This document shows positions 44,254 to 53,704 of a DNA stretch of 64,000 bases, piece after piece (the first letter of the stretch is position 1; the number at the start of each line of letters is the position of its first letter). The position numbers were made by a program, and so were the translations under genes. The notes below the pieces were generated by a model that was not told where the DNA came from, searched no databases, and saw only the letters and a program-made list of their open reading frames with translations. Source of the DNA: QKMZ01 sp012965515 (GTDB lineage: Bacteria > Cyanobacteriota > Vampirovibrionia > Obscuribacterales > Obscuribacteraceae); NCBI GenBank assembly GCA_937879965.1, contig CALFMP010000014.1:434001-498000 (forward strand). Reading direction: 5' to 3'.

Positions 44254-45084
44254 ATGCCAACTTATTCGGTAAATGCCGTCAATGTTTCCAGCTTCCCTCT
44301 CGGGGAAACTGACAAGGTGGTAACGGTGTTTTCAGCTGAACGCGGCTTGATCAAATGTGTCGCAAAAGGCGCGCGCAAACCAGGTTCAAAAATTGGCGGA
44401 CGGGCTGAACTGCTGAATGTGAATAAATTGCTGCTTGCCTCAGGTCGCACTTTTGAGATTATTTCACAGGCCGAGACACTGGAAACCTTTCCAAAATTGC
44501 GCGGGGATCTGGAGCGCCTCGCCTATAGCTTGTACTACGCTGAACTGACCAGTATTTTTGGCCAAGGACTCAACGACGAATCCAGCTCTTATTTTGATTT
44601 TTTGGTGATGTCGCTGCGCTATCAGTGTTTGTCAGATTCCGATCCGGCCTACCTATGCTTGATGTTTGAGTTGAGATTGCTGGATATCCTCGGATATAGA
44701 CCGGAATTGACAGTTTGCGTGAACTGCCGCTCGGTCTTAACCGATCATGCCATTGCCGGATTTCATTTTGAACTGGGAGGTATGGTTTGCGAACGCTGCC
44801 ACCTGGAGGGAAAACGAGTCAAAGTAACTCTTCGCGTAGCCGAAGATGAGGGGATATACGAGACCCCCGGGGTAGACAAACTGGATAAGCATGTCACTCC
44901 TCTGGTTTGGAAACGCCTGGTACTGGCGTCTGCCGGAAGCGAAGTACCCAGTGTCGAAAAAGAGAGTGACGGCTTGAAGCGAGCCACACGAGCTGCCCAC
45001 CGTGTAATTGAAGGATATATTGAACATCGGGCAGGGCGGCGCGTTAAGTCACTTGCGCTCCTGGAAAGTGCGCAGACGCAATAG
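44254..45084 (+). CDS. recO: DNA repair protein RecO
   Basis: RecO helps to load RecA with RecR during gap repair. The 276-residue protein has the OB-fold start (SSFPLGETDKVVTVFSAERG), KCVAKGARKPGSKIGG, and the central zinc finger of two pairs of Cys (CVNC about residue 153 and CERC about residue 174), then a helical C-terminal domain. The length is normal. The start is not preceded by a clear ribosome site. It follows the pentose phosphate operon but has no obvious functional link. Confidence 0.92.
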   Translation: MPTYSVNAVNVSSFPLGETDKVVTVFSAERGLIKCVAKGARKPGSKIGGRAELLNVNKLLLASGRTFEIISQAETLETFPKLRGDLERLAYSLYYAELTSIFGQGLNDESSSYFDFLVMSLRYQCLSDSDPAYLCLMFELRLLDILGYRPELTVCVNCRSVLTDHAIAGFHFELGGMVCERCHLEGKRVKVTLRVAEDEGIYETPGVDKLDKHVTPLVWKRLVLASAGSEVPSVEKESDGLKRATRAAHRVIEGYIEHRAGRRVKSLALLESAQTQ

Positions 45085-45173
45085 TTTTCGCTGGGCGCGC
45101 TTTGCAACCAAGTCTCGCTTAAGATGCTAATCTCTTATTAGTTGTTGTGGGCTTGGTGAGCTGATTTGCAGTA

Positions 45174-45611
45174 ATGAGCGAAAATCCGATTCTACTGATT
45201 GTCGAAGACGACAAGACACAGCAAAAAGTGTTGGGCTTGCTGGCGGAAAAGTACGGCTTTGACATGGTGATTGCCGATACTGGCGCTAAAGCCCTGGTCG
45301 AACTCGATAGTAGTGGAGTGAAATTCGACGCTGTTCTAATGGACATCAGAATGCCCGATATGGACGGTTATGAATGCACCAACATGATTCGCACAAGAGA
45401 ATTGGTAAGCGGTAAGCACATTCCTATAATTGCAATTACTGCTTATGCGTCGGAGTCATACAAAACAAAATGCCTGGAAGCAGGCGCTGATGACTACTTA
45501 AGTAAGCCATTCGATGCGGAAGACTTTCGCAAGATTTTGCTCAAATGGGCATACAATCCAAACAAGCCCAATTTGAAACTTTTACCAGGCTCGAGAGAAG
45601 AAGCCGTCTAA
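45174..45611 (+). CDS. Single-domain response regulator
   Basis: The 145-residue protein is only a receiver domain: VEDDKT acidic pocket, phosphorylated Asp in VLMDIRMPDMDG, Thr in IAITAYA and Lys in YLSKPF. It has no output domain; the last 15 residues are polar. Such proteins act in phosphorelays or by protein contact. No histidine kinase is adjacent. It lies 89 bases after recO and converges on the DUF6745 gene. Confidence 0.92.
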   Translation: MSENPILLIVEDDKTQQKVLGLLAEKYGFDMVIADTGAKALVELDSSGVKFDAVLMDIRMPDMDGYECTNMIRTRELVSGKHIPIIAITAYASESYKTKCLEAGADDYLSKPFDAEDFRKILLKWAYNPNKPNLKLLPGSREEAV

Positions 45612-45623
45612 ATCAGGCAGAAA

Positions 45624-47225
45624 TCAAGTTTCTTGCTCAGGATGATACTGCTCTTCCTCGATGTTGAAAGTCCAGGCTACAGCCTCTTTCGCCGTTCTCA
45701 TGAAAGGAGGGACGCGCAGAAAATATTCGCGAAAACTTCCGTCCGGTTCGGGAGTGGAATTTTTCACGCGCACCATAACCAGTGGCTCATCGCCGGACAT
45801 TCTCTTTCTGTATAGTGTTCCGTATTGGTCTTCGCACAGTACTTCTGCGTTTGACTCCATAAGATATCGGGAGATGCCAAAACGATCCATCATGATGCGC
45901 CGCACTTCCAGATTTATCTCGCTGTCGATTTCTTGAACTGTCAATGTCTCCGGTGCAACTGCAGTCTTTTCCGTGACCGTTACTCCATTGACTGCATAAA
46001 TCGAATACCCGTCGGCATACTTAAGCACGGGACCATCGGTGGAATTAAAACGTCCCTCTTCGTCCAGACTGACAATCTGCGGTTGCTTCGTAACGAAGGC
46101 AATTTCAGAAAATGGACAAAATTGCGTTCGATTGGCTAGAAACAGACGCAGATTGCGAACGGCTGCCAGTGTTTGCTTGCTGAAAATTCGCTCCAGACCT
46201 GCATCAATGAAGAATGTGAAATTGGATAGGCGTTCCAGTTTAGGATGCCAGACAATACTATTAAAGCCGACTGCCAGTTGACCGGTAAACCAAAGCCCGC
46301 TGGAACCTCCGTCCACGATGGCTTCCAGAACCGGAGGATACGATTCGTAGATAGTCGGCTCGAGATTCTTTGCGCTCAGCGCATGCGCCAAAATGCCAAC
46401 AGTCTCTTCGCCTATCTGCTCTAAAAACTGTCTTTCCAAATCGCCCTGTTTGACGAGCTCATCGCGCACCAGAGATGTTGCATCGCCCCTCGCTCTGAAG
46501 ATACGCAGCGCCGCACGTTCTGTCGTTCCCATGTTGGAGAGATTCTGAACAGCTGTGCGCAACTGAGTAATTCTCATCAGTTCTGCCTGCCAGTCTAGAT
46601 TGTGTAAATTCTCAACACGACCGGGCATGCCGCCGTCAACGAATTGAGTGTCAGCGCAAATCCAATCTCGGATTTCAGGCGTCACCGCTTTGTCTAGTTC
46701 CACTTCCAATTGCGATATTACAGACTCAAAAAATCCCAGTCGAGAATCTATACTTTTGCCCATTGGTCGGCCGAACACTGAGCTAATTGCGTAAGAGTGG
46801 GAACGCTTGCCAGTTTCCATCTCGCTTATCTTCTGCAAAGTTGTGTTATGGTCGACTCTTTTTGCAAGTAATGACTTTATGTCCTCGTCCGAAATTTTTT
46901 CTTTCATGGCGCCAACTACATTTTTCCAAGCCGGCTCCGTGATCCTTTCTTCAATAAATGACCATGTTTCAGCGTCCGCCAGCGCACGGATGCGAAGCAA
47001 TGCCGGCATTAACATCATTTGCATTGGACTGTCTACAGACACTACCCGCGGTGGCGGTAAATGCAATAGTTCATAAAAACTCTCAAATATCTCCCGATAG
47101 TTTTCTTGCGAGAGAGGACAAATTTCCTGAGCCAGCTTTTCATCCCAGTGGTCGCGGTAATTGGCAAGCAACACCTGCGCTTCATCCGGGAGTTCAGAAA
47201 GTCTTTCGTCTAAGTCTTCTGTCAT
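45624..47225 (-). CDS. DUF6745-domain protein
   Basis: I start at ATG 47225; the frame also has a TTG at 47234. The product has 533 residues. The last 60 residues match what I know of DUF6745: MVRVKNSTPEPDG, then FLRVPPFMRTAKEAVAWTF and a closing acidic HPEQET. The preceding part has DRFGISRYLMES and YADGYSIYAVNGVTV, also typical. The N-terminal half is helical and specific to this group. Function is unknown; no catalytic motif is visible. It is the last of three minus-strand genes, 94 bases after the 202-residue partner. Confidence 0.8.
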   Translation of the reverse strand: MTEDLDERLSELPDEAQVLLANYRDHWDEKLAQEICPLSQENYREIFESFYELLHLPPPRVVSVDSPMQMMLMPALLRIRALADAETWSFIEERITEPAWKNVVGAMKEKISDEDIKSLLAKRVDHNTTLQKISEMETGKRSHSYAISSVFGRPMGKSIDSRLGFFESVISQLEVELDKAVTPEIRDWICADTQFVDGGMPGRVENLHNLDWQAELMRITQLRTAVQNLSNMGTTERAALRIFRARGDATSLVRDELVKQGDLERQFLEQIGEETVGILAHALSAKNLEPTIYESYPPVLEAIVDGGSSGLWFTGQLAVGFNSIVWHPKLERLSNFTFFIDAGLERIFSKQTLAAVRNLRLFLANRTQFCPFSEIAFVTKQPQIVSLDEEGRFNSTDGPVLKYADGYSIYAVNGVTVTEKTAVAPETLTVQEIDSEINLEVRRIMMDRFGISRYLMESNAEVLCEDQYGTLYRKRMSGDEPLVMVRVKNSTPEPDGSFREYFLRVPPFMRTAKEAVAWTFNIEEEQYHPEQET

Positions 47226-47328
47226 CAAGGCCAAGGGTTAAAAGGCAAAAAGGCAACCAACGACTGCCTGTTGGATCATACCCGGCGGCAAATGATTAAA
47301 TTCGATTCAATAGGTTTTCAACCGAGCA

Positions 47329-47937
47329 CTAAGCCCATTGGATTGTGGACAGAGCCTTTTCAAAGCCAGCTCGGTACTTGTCGTACAACTCTTTGGTCTG
47401 TGCTTCGAAAACCAGCTCTTCTATTACGCAATCGGCGGCCGCCGGATCAGAATCTACAAAAAGCCCACAGTAGTACGCTTGTGCTTGCATCTGACTATTG
47501 TGAAAAACGCCATATACGGCGAGCACTTTTCTGCCATTCAATTCGATAGTTTCCATTCGCTGCAGGTAAAAGCGGGGACCGCCTACACCTGTTTCCAAAT
47601 TGGTCAGCTGGTTATTTCCGGCATTGCCCAGCGCGTCGGCCATCTCATTGATGAGCAATTGGGCTTGAGGATGACACTTGTGCTTCGATTCGGCGCTGCT
47701 GGAAAAGATCATGCCTGCCGGTTGGGCAAGGACTTTCCTGAATGTGCAAGCATCGTTGCCGATAGTCGCACTACCGCGAAACAAGGAGGTGATTGCCACA
47801 TCGCCAGCATCTTTCTTCTCTCTGGGATGGAACGAGCGCCTCCAGTTTTGACCCATGCCTCCGTAGAGGACTGCTCCTCTAGCGAAAGAATCAGGCAGTT
47901 TGATTGATTTAATAACACCGAATTGATCTACAGGCAC
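47329..47937 (-). CDS. Partner protein of the papain-like peptidase, unknown
   Basis: The GTG start at 47937 follows AGGG about ten bases earlier and lies 12 bases after the peptidase stop, so the two are one unit. The 202-residue product has no signal peptide or membrane helix. It opens with VDQFGVIKSIKLPDSF, has FFxGSAT-like and NNQLTN segments and ends with a helix FEKALSTIQW. I do not recognise the family. Tight coupling to a peptidase suggests an inhibitor, chaperone or immunity factor, but nothing in the sequence proves it. Confidence 0.7.
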   Translation of the reverse strand: MPVDQFGVIKSIKLPDSFARGAVLYGGMGQNWRRSFHPREKKDAGDVAITSLFRGSATIGNDACTFRKVLAQPAGMIFSSSAESKHKCHPQAQLLINEMADALGNAGNNQLTNLETGVGGPRFYLQRMETIELNGRKVLAVYGVFHNSQMQAQAYYCGLFVDSDPAAADCVIEELVFEAQTKELYDKYRAGFEKALSTIQWA

Positions 47938-47949
47938 TTTTAGTCAACC

Positions 47950-49917
47950 CTAGACGTAATGCATTTGCACAGGTTTTGGCATGGTATTAGGGATGCCTGT
48001 TGTTTTTGCTCTTTCTTCGGCCTGTTGGAATTGAGCCAGAGCCTGTATGTATTCCAGATTGGCTTGCCTTTCCAAAGATTCCAGCTGAGCTTTTAGCTTC
48101 TGCTGTTCTAAACGCTCGCGTTCTTTGATTTTTTCTTCTTCTTCCTGTTTCTTCTTCTCGTCTTCTTTGCGCTTTTCGAATTCTTTTTCTGTTTCGTTGG
48201 GGTTGCGACCTGTAGACGGTCCAAATCTGGTGCCATCGTCAGGCACTCGTCCTCCGCCACCACCGGGCACCTGCCAATTTTCCTTATTGGTGGCTATATC
48301 AACATCTCTGTCGCTGACGCGGGCGAGATCTTTGTTTGATCCCCAGTTGTTGTCGAGCTTGAATGAGCCGTCGGCATTGAGGCTGATATTCATTGCATGC
48401 ATGCCGTGACCGTTTCTTCCACCACCCGGCAGGAATGGCGCGTTTACTCCGATTTGACCGGACTGGCCTGTTTCTCGCTGGAATTCGCCCAGTTTTTGTC
48501 TCAATTCATCGGTGTTTTTGAAAGTGCTGATCTTGAGATCTGCAGGATAGCCGGCAGGAGGCGTTAGCCCTTTCCCGTCCCTAAACAGGCTGGCACTGGC
48601 GAAGACGGCGCCGTCGGCTCCGCCGTTGGCCTTGTTCAGATGAGCGACATCCCAGATGCCCACCTGCGGTCCGTCTCCTTCATAGTGAAGCTTTCCTTGT
48701 GAATCTCTGGAGAAAACACCTTCATTTGTCGATGTTTGGCTGGAACGTGCGCCCCGCTCGCCGGCATGGGCAGCCATGTAGACATTTGATGCGTTATGAA
48801 TACCTTCTGCTGAGGTCCTGCCACCTTCGCGCTCTGACTTTAGATCTGCAGCTAGTTGTCCGGCAAAGGCTGCATAAACTTGACCGGCTGGACCTTGCTT
48901 GCCATTGTCGCCGTAATTTTGTGAATTGACTGTGCGGCTGGCTTCGAAGTCGGGTTTAAGGCTTAGTGAATCGACTTGAACAACTCTTTCCTTCCCGGGA
49001 ATGATTTCACCGTTTGGACCTTTGCGATCTTGCTCTTTGGCGGTCGTGAAGCCGTTATTGACCAGATCTCTTGTTCTTTCTGCAACTTTGGCGGGATCGC
49101 CTGCTTCCAGTTCTTGTTTGCCCATAGAGTGCAAAGCGCAGGTCATGTGCTGACCTTGATTGACATACTTATCCGGATTCTCTGTCCGCAGAGCCGAGTC
49201 CTTAACTATGTTCTGCCGATCTGCATTGGTAAGATAATCAGTCTGCCCGTCTCGAAGTCGGCCGCCTTGCTGTTTGTCGAGAATCTCTCTGTGCGCCGTA
49301 TCCATGCGCTTCATTTGCTCTTCAGGACTGCCTTTCAGATGTCCTTCGGCGCCTGCTTTTTGCAATCGAGCATATGTGTTTTCAGAAATTCGTTGAGCGT
49401 CAGTTTCGGAAAAGCCAGCACGCTTCAAAGTTTCGCTGTAGTCTTTGAGTACGCTTTCTCTGGTTAACTCCGGTTGACCAGTTCGGTCGTCGATTTTTGT
49501 TTTTTCGACAGCGGTTGTGTCACTAATTTTCGTCTTGCCTTCGACTTTGGACTCGCCCACTTTTCCATCAGCGGTGGCAATTTGGGTCTTGTCTTTCTTG
49601 TGCTGAACGTCCTGGGCACCTGGTGCTTCAAGACCGCCGTCTACGCTTCTTGCGAATTGGTTGAATCCTGAGGCAAAGGCTTCTCCTCTCAACGCTCTTG
49701 CTAGTTCGCCACCCCTTCCGTATATATCGCCCCAGGTGTTTAGATCAGCAAATACAAAACCATCGGAAGGCTTGGACTTCTCCCCCAGTTTTGGCACTTC
49801 GCCGTACGTCTCTTTCAGCTCTTTTGCCGACAAAACAGAGCTGATGGAAATGTCAGCATCGGGTGTAGCATCCCGAGACCGCGCCGGTGCGTCATTTTTT
49901 GGTTGGGTTTGTGTCAT
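47950..49917 (-). CDS. Papain-like cysteine peptidase with coiled-coil tail
   Basis: The 655-residue protein shows the papain signature with the right spacing: NQGQHMTC (Gln254, Cys260, six apart as in papain), MHAMNI (His507) and DNNWGS (Asn523 followed by NWG). I infer a C1-like peptidase fold between about 245 and 540. The N-terminus (1-110) is polar, Lys/Asp-rich later (110-150), with no signal peptide. A Gly-rich linker (551-556) leads to a long charged coiled coil (about 575-640; EKRKEDEKKK). The family beyond this signature is not recognised. It lies directly upstream of a 202-residue partner gene. Secretion route, if any, is unknown; an effector with a partner is one reading. Confidence 0.8.
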   Translation of the reverse strand: MTQTQPKNDAPARSRDATPDADISISSVLSAKELKETYGEVPKLGEKSKPSDGFVFADLNTWGDIYGRGGELARALRGEAFASGFNQFARSVDGGLEAPGAQDVQHKKDKTQIATADGKVGESKVEGKTKISDTTAVEKTKIDDRTGQPELTRESVLKDYSETLKRAGFSETDAQRISENTYARLQKAGAEGHLKGSPEEQMKRMDTAHREILDKQQGGRLRDGQTDYLTNADRQNIVKDSALRTENPDKYVNQGQHMTCALHSMGKQELEAGDPAKVAERTRDLVNNGFTTAKEQDRKGPNGEIIPGKERVVQVDSLSLKPDFEASRTVNSQNYGDNGKQGPAGQVYAAFAGQLAADLKSEREGGRTSAEGIHNASNVYMAAHAGERGARSSQTSTNEGVFSRDSQGKLHYEGDGPQVGIWDVAHLNKANGGADGAVFASASLFRDGKGLTPPAGYPADLKISTFKNTDELRQKLGEFQRETGQSGQIGVNAPFLPGGGRNGHGMHAMNISLNADGSFKLDNNWGSNKDLARVSDRDVDIATNKENWQVPGGGGGRVPDDGTRFGPSTGRNPNETEKEFEKRKEDEKKKQEEEEKIKERERLEQQKLKAQLESLERQANLEYIQALAQFQQAEERAKTTGIPNTMPKPVQMHYV

Positions 49918-50273
49918 CTGGTGGTCGTTGGTAAGGCGGAGCCTGCACTCTCCACGCTAGAGGTGAAATGTTGCAAATTCTTTGCAACCCCGATGCGGCA
50001 ATTTCAATTGAAGCCCGAAAAAATATCAGAGGAGTTTCAATTGAGCTGACTTGGCGAGGGACCGGAAGGGCGCGCCGTTAGATGATTGAGGCGTTTTGGT
50101 CAAATTTGGATGAGGAGCGGTGGGCAAAATTCGTTTGGCAGTTAAATTGGCTTTCGCTCAAAGCCCGGAAAGATTTGTGTTAGGAACTGGCTTTCGGGTT
50201 TACAAGTAGCCGACAAGGAAGATGGGAAGCGGCTAAAATACTAGCCGTACGTAGAGGAAAAGGGAGTTTTCAC
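49918..50273. promoter_or_regulatory. Divergent intergenic region with dyads and repeats
   Basis: These 356 bases lie between the peptidase (minus) and glyA (plus). GTTGCAAA at 49970-49977 and TTTGCAAC at 49981-49988 form a perfect inverted repeat with a three-base spacer, 53 bases before the peptidase start. TTTCAATTGA occurs at 50002-50011 and again at 50035-50044, 33 bases apart (about three helical turns), and contains the dyad TCAATTGA. This looks like an operator for the peptidase. Before glyA, CCGACA (50210-50215) and TAAAAT (50234-50239) with an 18-base spacer form a fair sigma-70-type promoter, and TAGCCG/CGGCTA a short dyad. Confidence 0.5.
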
Positions 50274-51536
50274 GTGGCTGGACTGAAAGAAGTTGATCCG
50301 GAAGTCTTTGAGCAGATTACCAAAGAGCTGGACAGGCAACGGCACGGGCTTGAATTAATCGCCAGTGAGAACTTCGTTTCCAGAGCAGTGCTGGAAGCCC
50401 AAGGTTCTGTACTCACCAACAAATATGCTGAAGGATTGCCCGGTAAGCGCTACTACGGTGGTTGCGAGTTTGTGGACAGTGTTGAACAGCTGGCCATCGA
50501 TCGACTGAAGAAACTCTTCAATGCTCCTCACGCCAACGTTCAGCCGCACAGCGGCGCTCAAGCTAATATGGCTGTGTTTTTCGCCATGTTACAGCCGGGC
50601 GACACCATTATGGGCATGGCACTCGATCAAGGCGGACACCTGACTCACGGCTCGCCGGTAAATTTCTCCGGCAAATGGTTCAAGGTGCATAGTTATGGTG
50701 TCGATCCTGAAACAGGCAGAATCGACTATGACAATGTGCTCAAGATTGCAAAAGAAGTAAAACCCAAATTGATTATTTGCGGGGCCAGTAATTACCCGCG
50801 CATCATTGACTTTGAACGTTTCCGCAAAATCGCGGACGAAGTGGGCGCCTACCTGATGGCGGATGTTGCTCACATTGCAGGTTTGATTGTGGCGGGCATT
50901 CATCCCAATGCATTTCCGCATGCGCACTTCGTTACCACCACGACGCATAAGACTTTGCGTGGACCGCGCGGCGGAGTCACTATGTGTCAGGAAGAATTCG
51001 CCAAAGAAATCGATAAAGCTGTTTTTCCAGGTTTGCAAGGCGGACCTTTGGAACATGTGATTGCGGCAAAAGCAGTGGCATTTCATGAAGCTCTGCAGCC
51101 TGACTTCAAGGATTATCAAAAGCGCATTGTCGCCAATGCCAAAAAGCTGGCCGAAACAATAATGGCTGAAGGTCTGGCTATCGTATCGGGAGGCACCGAC
51201 AATCACCTGATGACCGTTGACCTCAGACCGATCAAAATGACCGGTAAGAAAGCATGCTCTATTCTTGAGACAGTGCATATCACAACAAACAAGAATGCAG
51301 TGCCCAATGATCCGGAAAAACCAATGGTAACTAGCGGTATTCGAATCGGCACACCGGCTGTGACTTCGCGCGGTTTGGGTGTGGCGGAAATGGAGATTGT
51401 TGGTCGCCTGATTGCCGAGAAATTGCGCAATCCGGAAGATTCAGCGGTGCACGAACGCATATTCAAGCAGGTCTCGGAATTGTGCGATCGTTTCCCGCTC
51501 TATCGCTCAGAAGACGAGTTGGTTCGTGCTAAGTAG
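50274..51536 (+). CDS. glyA: Serine hydroxymethyltransferase
   Basis: GlyA interconverts serine and glycine with tetrahydrofolate, using pyridoxal phosphate. The start is GTG 50274 with GGGAG before it. The 420 residues show LELIASENFVS, the Gly-rich YAEGLPGKRYYGG, the PLP-binding THKTLRGPRGG (Lys of about 225) and the C-terminal IRIGTPAVTSRG. The length and all key segments are normal. Its end overlaps the start of the next gene by about 11 bases. Confidence 0.96.
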   Translation: MAGLKEVDPEVFEQITKELDRQRHGLELIASENFVSRAVLEAQGSVLTNKYAEGLPGKRYYGGCEFVDSVEQLAIDRLKKLFNAPHANVQPHSGAQANMAVFFAMLQPGDTIMGMALDQGGHLTHGSPVNFSGKWFKVHSYGVDPETGRIDYDNVLKIAKEVKPKLIICGASNYPRIIDFERFRKIADEVGAYLMADVAHIAGLIVAGIHPNAFPHAHFVTTTTHKTLRGPRGGVTMCQEEFAKEIDKAVFPGLQGGPLEHVIAAKAVAFHEALQPDFKDYQKRIVANAKKLAETIMAEGLAIVSGGTDNHLMTVDLRPIKMTGKKACSILETVHITTNKNAVPNDPEKPMVTSGIRIGTPAVTSRGLGVAEMEIVGRLIAEKLRNPEDSAVHERIFKQVSELCDRFPLYRSEDELVRAK

Positions 51537-52839
51537 TAAAACCAAAACAGCGAATACAAAAGTAGTGCCACCTAAAAAGCAAACTGGATACGGAACGCTC
51601 ATATGCCAGTTGCTGGTGCTCTTGGTCGGTATCGGCTGGACCGTGTTGGTCTCGCAAAACAAGCTTGATGAGACACATATTCCAGGATTTTTGATCGCGC
51701 TGGCAGTGAGCTGGTGGTTGACGCCCGAGATCAGGCAGCGCGCCTTGAAGCTGGGTCTGGTTGATAAGCCAGGCGACGAGCGCCGTATTCATACCGTCGC
51801 CGTGCCTCGCCTTGGTGGCGTCGGCATTTACATGAGCTTCATTTTGACCATAACGGCTCTAGCTGTCATAACCGGAAGATTTCCCCAAGATGCTCGCATT
51901 GTCGAAGGCGGGTTGGGCATTGCAGTGGGCGGAACCATAGTATTTATTCTCGGATTGATTGACGATTTAGAATCGCTTCCCGCGAAAATGAAGCTCGTCA
52001 TTCAAGTATTGGCAGCAGGAGCTGCCTATTCTCTCGGCGTTCGTATCAGAGCGATTCCCATACCAACAGCCTGGGTGCCTATAGATCTCGGATTTCTGCA
52101 CTTGATGCCTGGTGAGCCGATTCAGCTGGGCATACTTTCATTGCCGATTACAATCTTGTGGTTGGTGGGAGTTGCCAACGCAGTCAATCTGATTGACGGC
52201 ATGGATGGTTTGGCTGCTGGAGTATCGCTTATCTCTGCGCTGACCATCTGGAGTATCTCGCTTGCCGACAGTATCGATAAGCCGTATGCAGGGCTCATGG
52301 CTGCAGTTTTGGCGGGAGCGCTCTTGGGATTCCTGCGCTGGAATTTCAATCCAGCGCGGATATTTCTGGGAGATTCAGGGGCTTATCTAGTTGGATTTGT
52401 TTTGGCGGCAATTTCAATTACAGGAGTCATAAAAGGCGCTGCCGCTGCAACTGTCATTGTTCCAACGGCGTTTCTCGTTCTACTCATCCTTTTCTTCCCG
52501 CTTCTCGATACGTCATGGGCAATTGTCAGGCGTGCAGCTCGCGGTAAATCAGTTTTTGAACCTGATCGCCAGCATATCCACCATCGCCTCTTAGATACAG
52601 GGTTGTCACAGAAAAAGACTGCTTACGTCATTTATTCTGTATCAGCACTGCTCGGCCTCGTGGCTGCATTTTTTGTAGGACAGCATCTGTACTTTTTGCA
52701 AGTCGGTGGCTCGGTTTTGCTAATGGCATTCTTTTTCGCTCTCGTTTTGAACGGGCACAGAAATCGCCGCAAAATGACTACGAGTGAAGTTTACGGCGAA
52801 GGCAGTACTGACGAACCCCCGTCTGAGCCTGCCCAATAG
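51526..52839 (+). CDS. MraY/WecA-type phospho-sugar transferase
   Basis: This 437-residue integral membrane enzyme (GTG 51526, overlapping glyA) transfers a sugar phosphate to undecaprenyl phosphate, the first step of a surface glycan. The key motifs are DDLESLPAKMKL, NLIDGMDGLAAG (catalytic Asp pairs), FLGDSGAYL and the HIHHRLL of the WecA/TagO branch rather than MraY. About ten membrane helices. The C-terminal tail (about 405-437) is polar. The product (O-antigen, teichoic-like or exopolysaccharide linkage unit) cannot be read from this gene alone. Confidence 0.88.
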   Translation: MLSSKTKTANTKVVPPKKQTGYGTLICQLLVLLVGIGWTVLVSQNKLDETHIPGFLIALAVSWWLTPEIRQRALKLGLVDKPGDERRIHTVAVPRLGGVGIYMSFILTITALAVITGRFPQDARIVEGGLGIAVGGTIVFILGLIDDLESLPAKMKLVIQVLAAGAAYSLGVRIRAIPIPTAWVPIDLGFLHLMPGEPIQLGILSLPITILWLVGVANAVNLIDGMDGLAAGVSLISALTIWSISLADSIDKPYAGLMAAVLAGALLGFLRWNFNPARIFLGDSGAYLVGFVLAAISITGVIKGAAAATVIVPTAFLVLLILFFPLLDTSWAIVRRAARGKSVFEPDRQHIHHRLLDTGLSQKKTAYVIYSVSALLGLVAAFFVGQHLYFLQVGGSVLLMAFFFALVLNGHRNRRKMTTSEVYGEGSTDEPPSEPAQ

Positions 52840-52861
52840 CTATTCGATTGGAGAGAGTAAA

Positions 52862-53704
52862 TTGAAAAGTGCTGAAAATCGTTTTTCTCAATATTTCTAT
52901 CTGGTAGCGTCACTGTCGCTTAGTGCGACTTCCATTATGCCTACATATGCGGCACCTTCTCTTTATGATGATTACTCAAAGAAAGCTAAAGAGTACATGG
53001 ATCAAAGACACAGCCGTTTTCCAGAGGCGGAGAAGTTTTTGAGAGCGGCTCTCTTTCAGGCAAAGCGTTACGGTACTGACGATAAAAGATATCGCACCAC
53101 ATTGCGTGATCTGGCTGAACTGAACTATCAGAAGGCAGACTTCAGGGACGCGATTCCGCTCTTCAGTCAGTCTGTTGCATTAGCGCAAAGGGCAGTTGCC
53201 AGATTAAAAGCAGGTCGAGCCGGTCAAGCAGAAATTGCCGAGGAAACGCGTGAATGGGCTGCTGATTTAGCGGACCTCGCTGATTGTTATCGAGGCACTT
53301 CCAAATTTCAACTTGCTGCAGATACTTATCAAAAAGGTCTGAAATTGTTGGATGGTCTGGGTACGGAAAATACTTTGCAGAGGGCGGAACTCGAATCTGA
53401 ATTGGCAGATGTTTACACTGTTTTAGGCAAGTATCAAGATGCCGAGAAACTGTATGAAAAAGCTATGGCTCGCTTGGCCGAAAAGAAAAACGATCCGAAG
53501 GTGGATAAACGCAGCTATGAAGCTGTTTCTATAGACACCCTGCAGGACTACGCCATGTTGTTGCGCAGTACGAATCGGATGAAACAAGGGGACGAACTGC
53601 TGGCAGAAATGAGACGAATGCTCGGATTGCCGGAGCACCCTGCCACCATCCGTGATGCCCACGCTTTTGAGGATGTCAAAAAGCTACCAGAGGCTGGACA
53701 ATAA
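52862..53704 (+). CDS. Exported TPR protein
   Basis: The best start is TTG 52862, which follows GGAGAGAG, giving 280 residues; the frame extends back into the transferase gene but those residues have no support. A signal peptide (YFYLVASLSLSATS, cleaved near TYA) is followed by helical repeats: about four TPR units (for example LRDLAELNYQKADFRDAI and LADCYRGTSKFQLAADTY, then ELADVYTVLGKYQDAEKLYE). It lies 22 bases after the transferase gene. A role in assembly or transport of the glycan is possible; no partner is visible. Confidence 0.78.
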   Translation: MKSAENRFSQYFYLVASLSLSATSIMPTYAAPSLYDDYSKKAKEYMDQRHSRFPEAEKFLRAALFQAKRYGTDDKRYRTTLRDLAELNYQKADFRDAIPLFSQSVALAQRAVARLKAGRAGQAEIAEETREWAADLADLADCYRGTSKFQLAADTYQKGLKLLDGLGTENTLQRAELESELADVYTVLGKYQDAEKLYEKAMARLAEKKNDPKVDKRSYEAVSIDTLQDYAMLLRSTNRMKQGDELLAEMRRMLGLPEHPATIRDAHAFEDVKKLPEAGQ

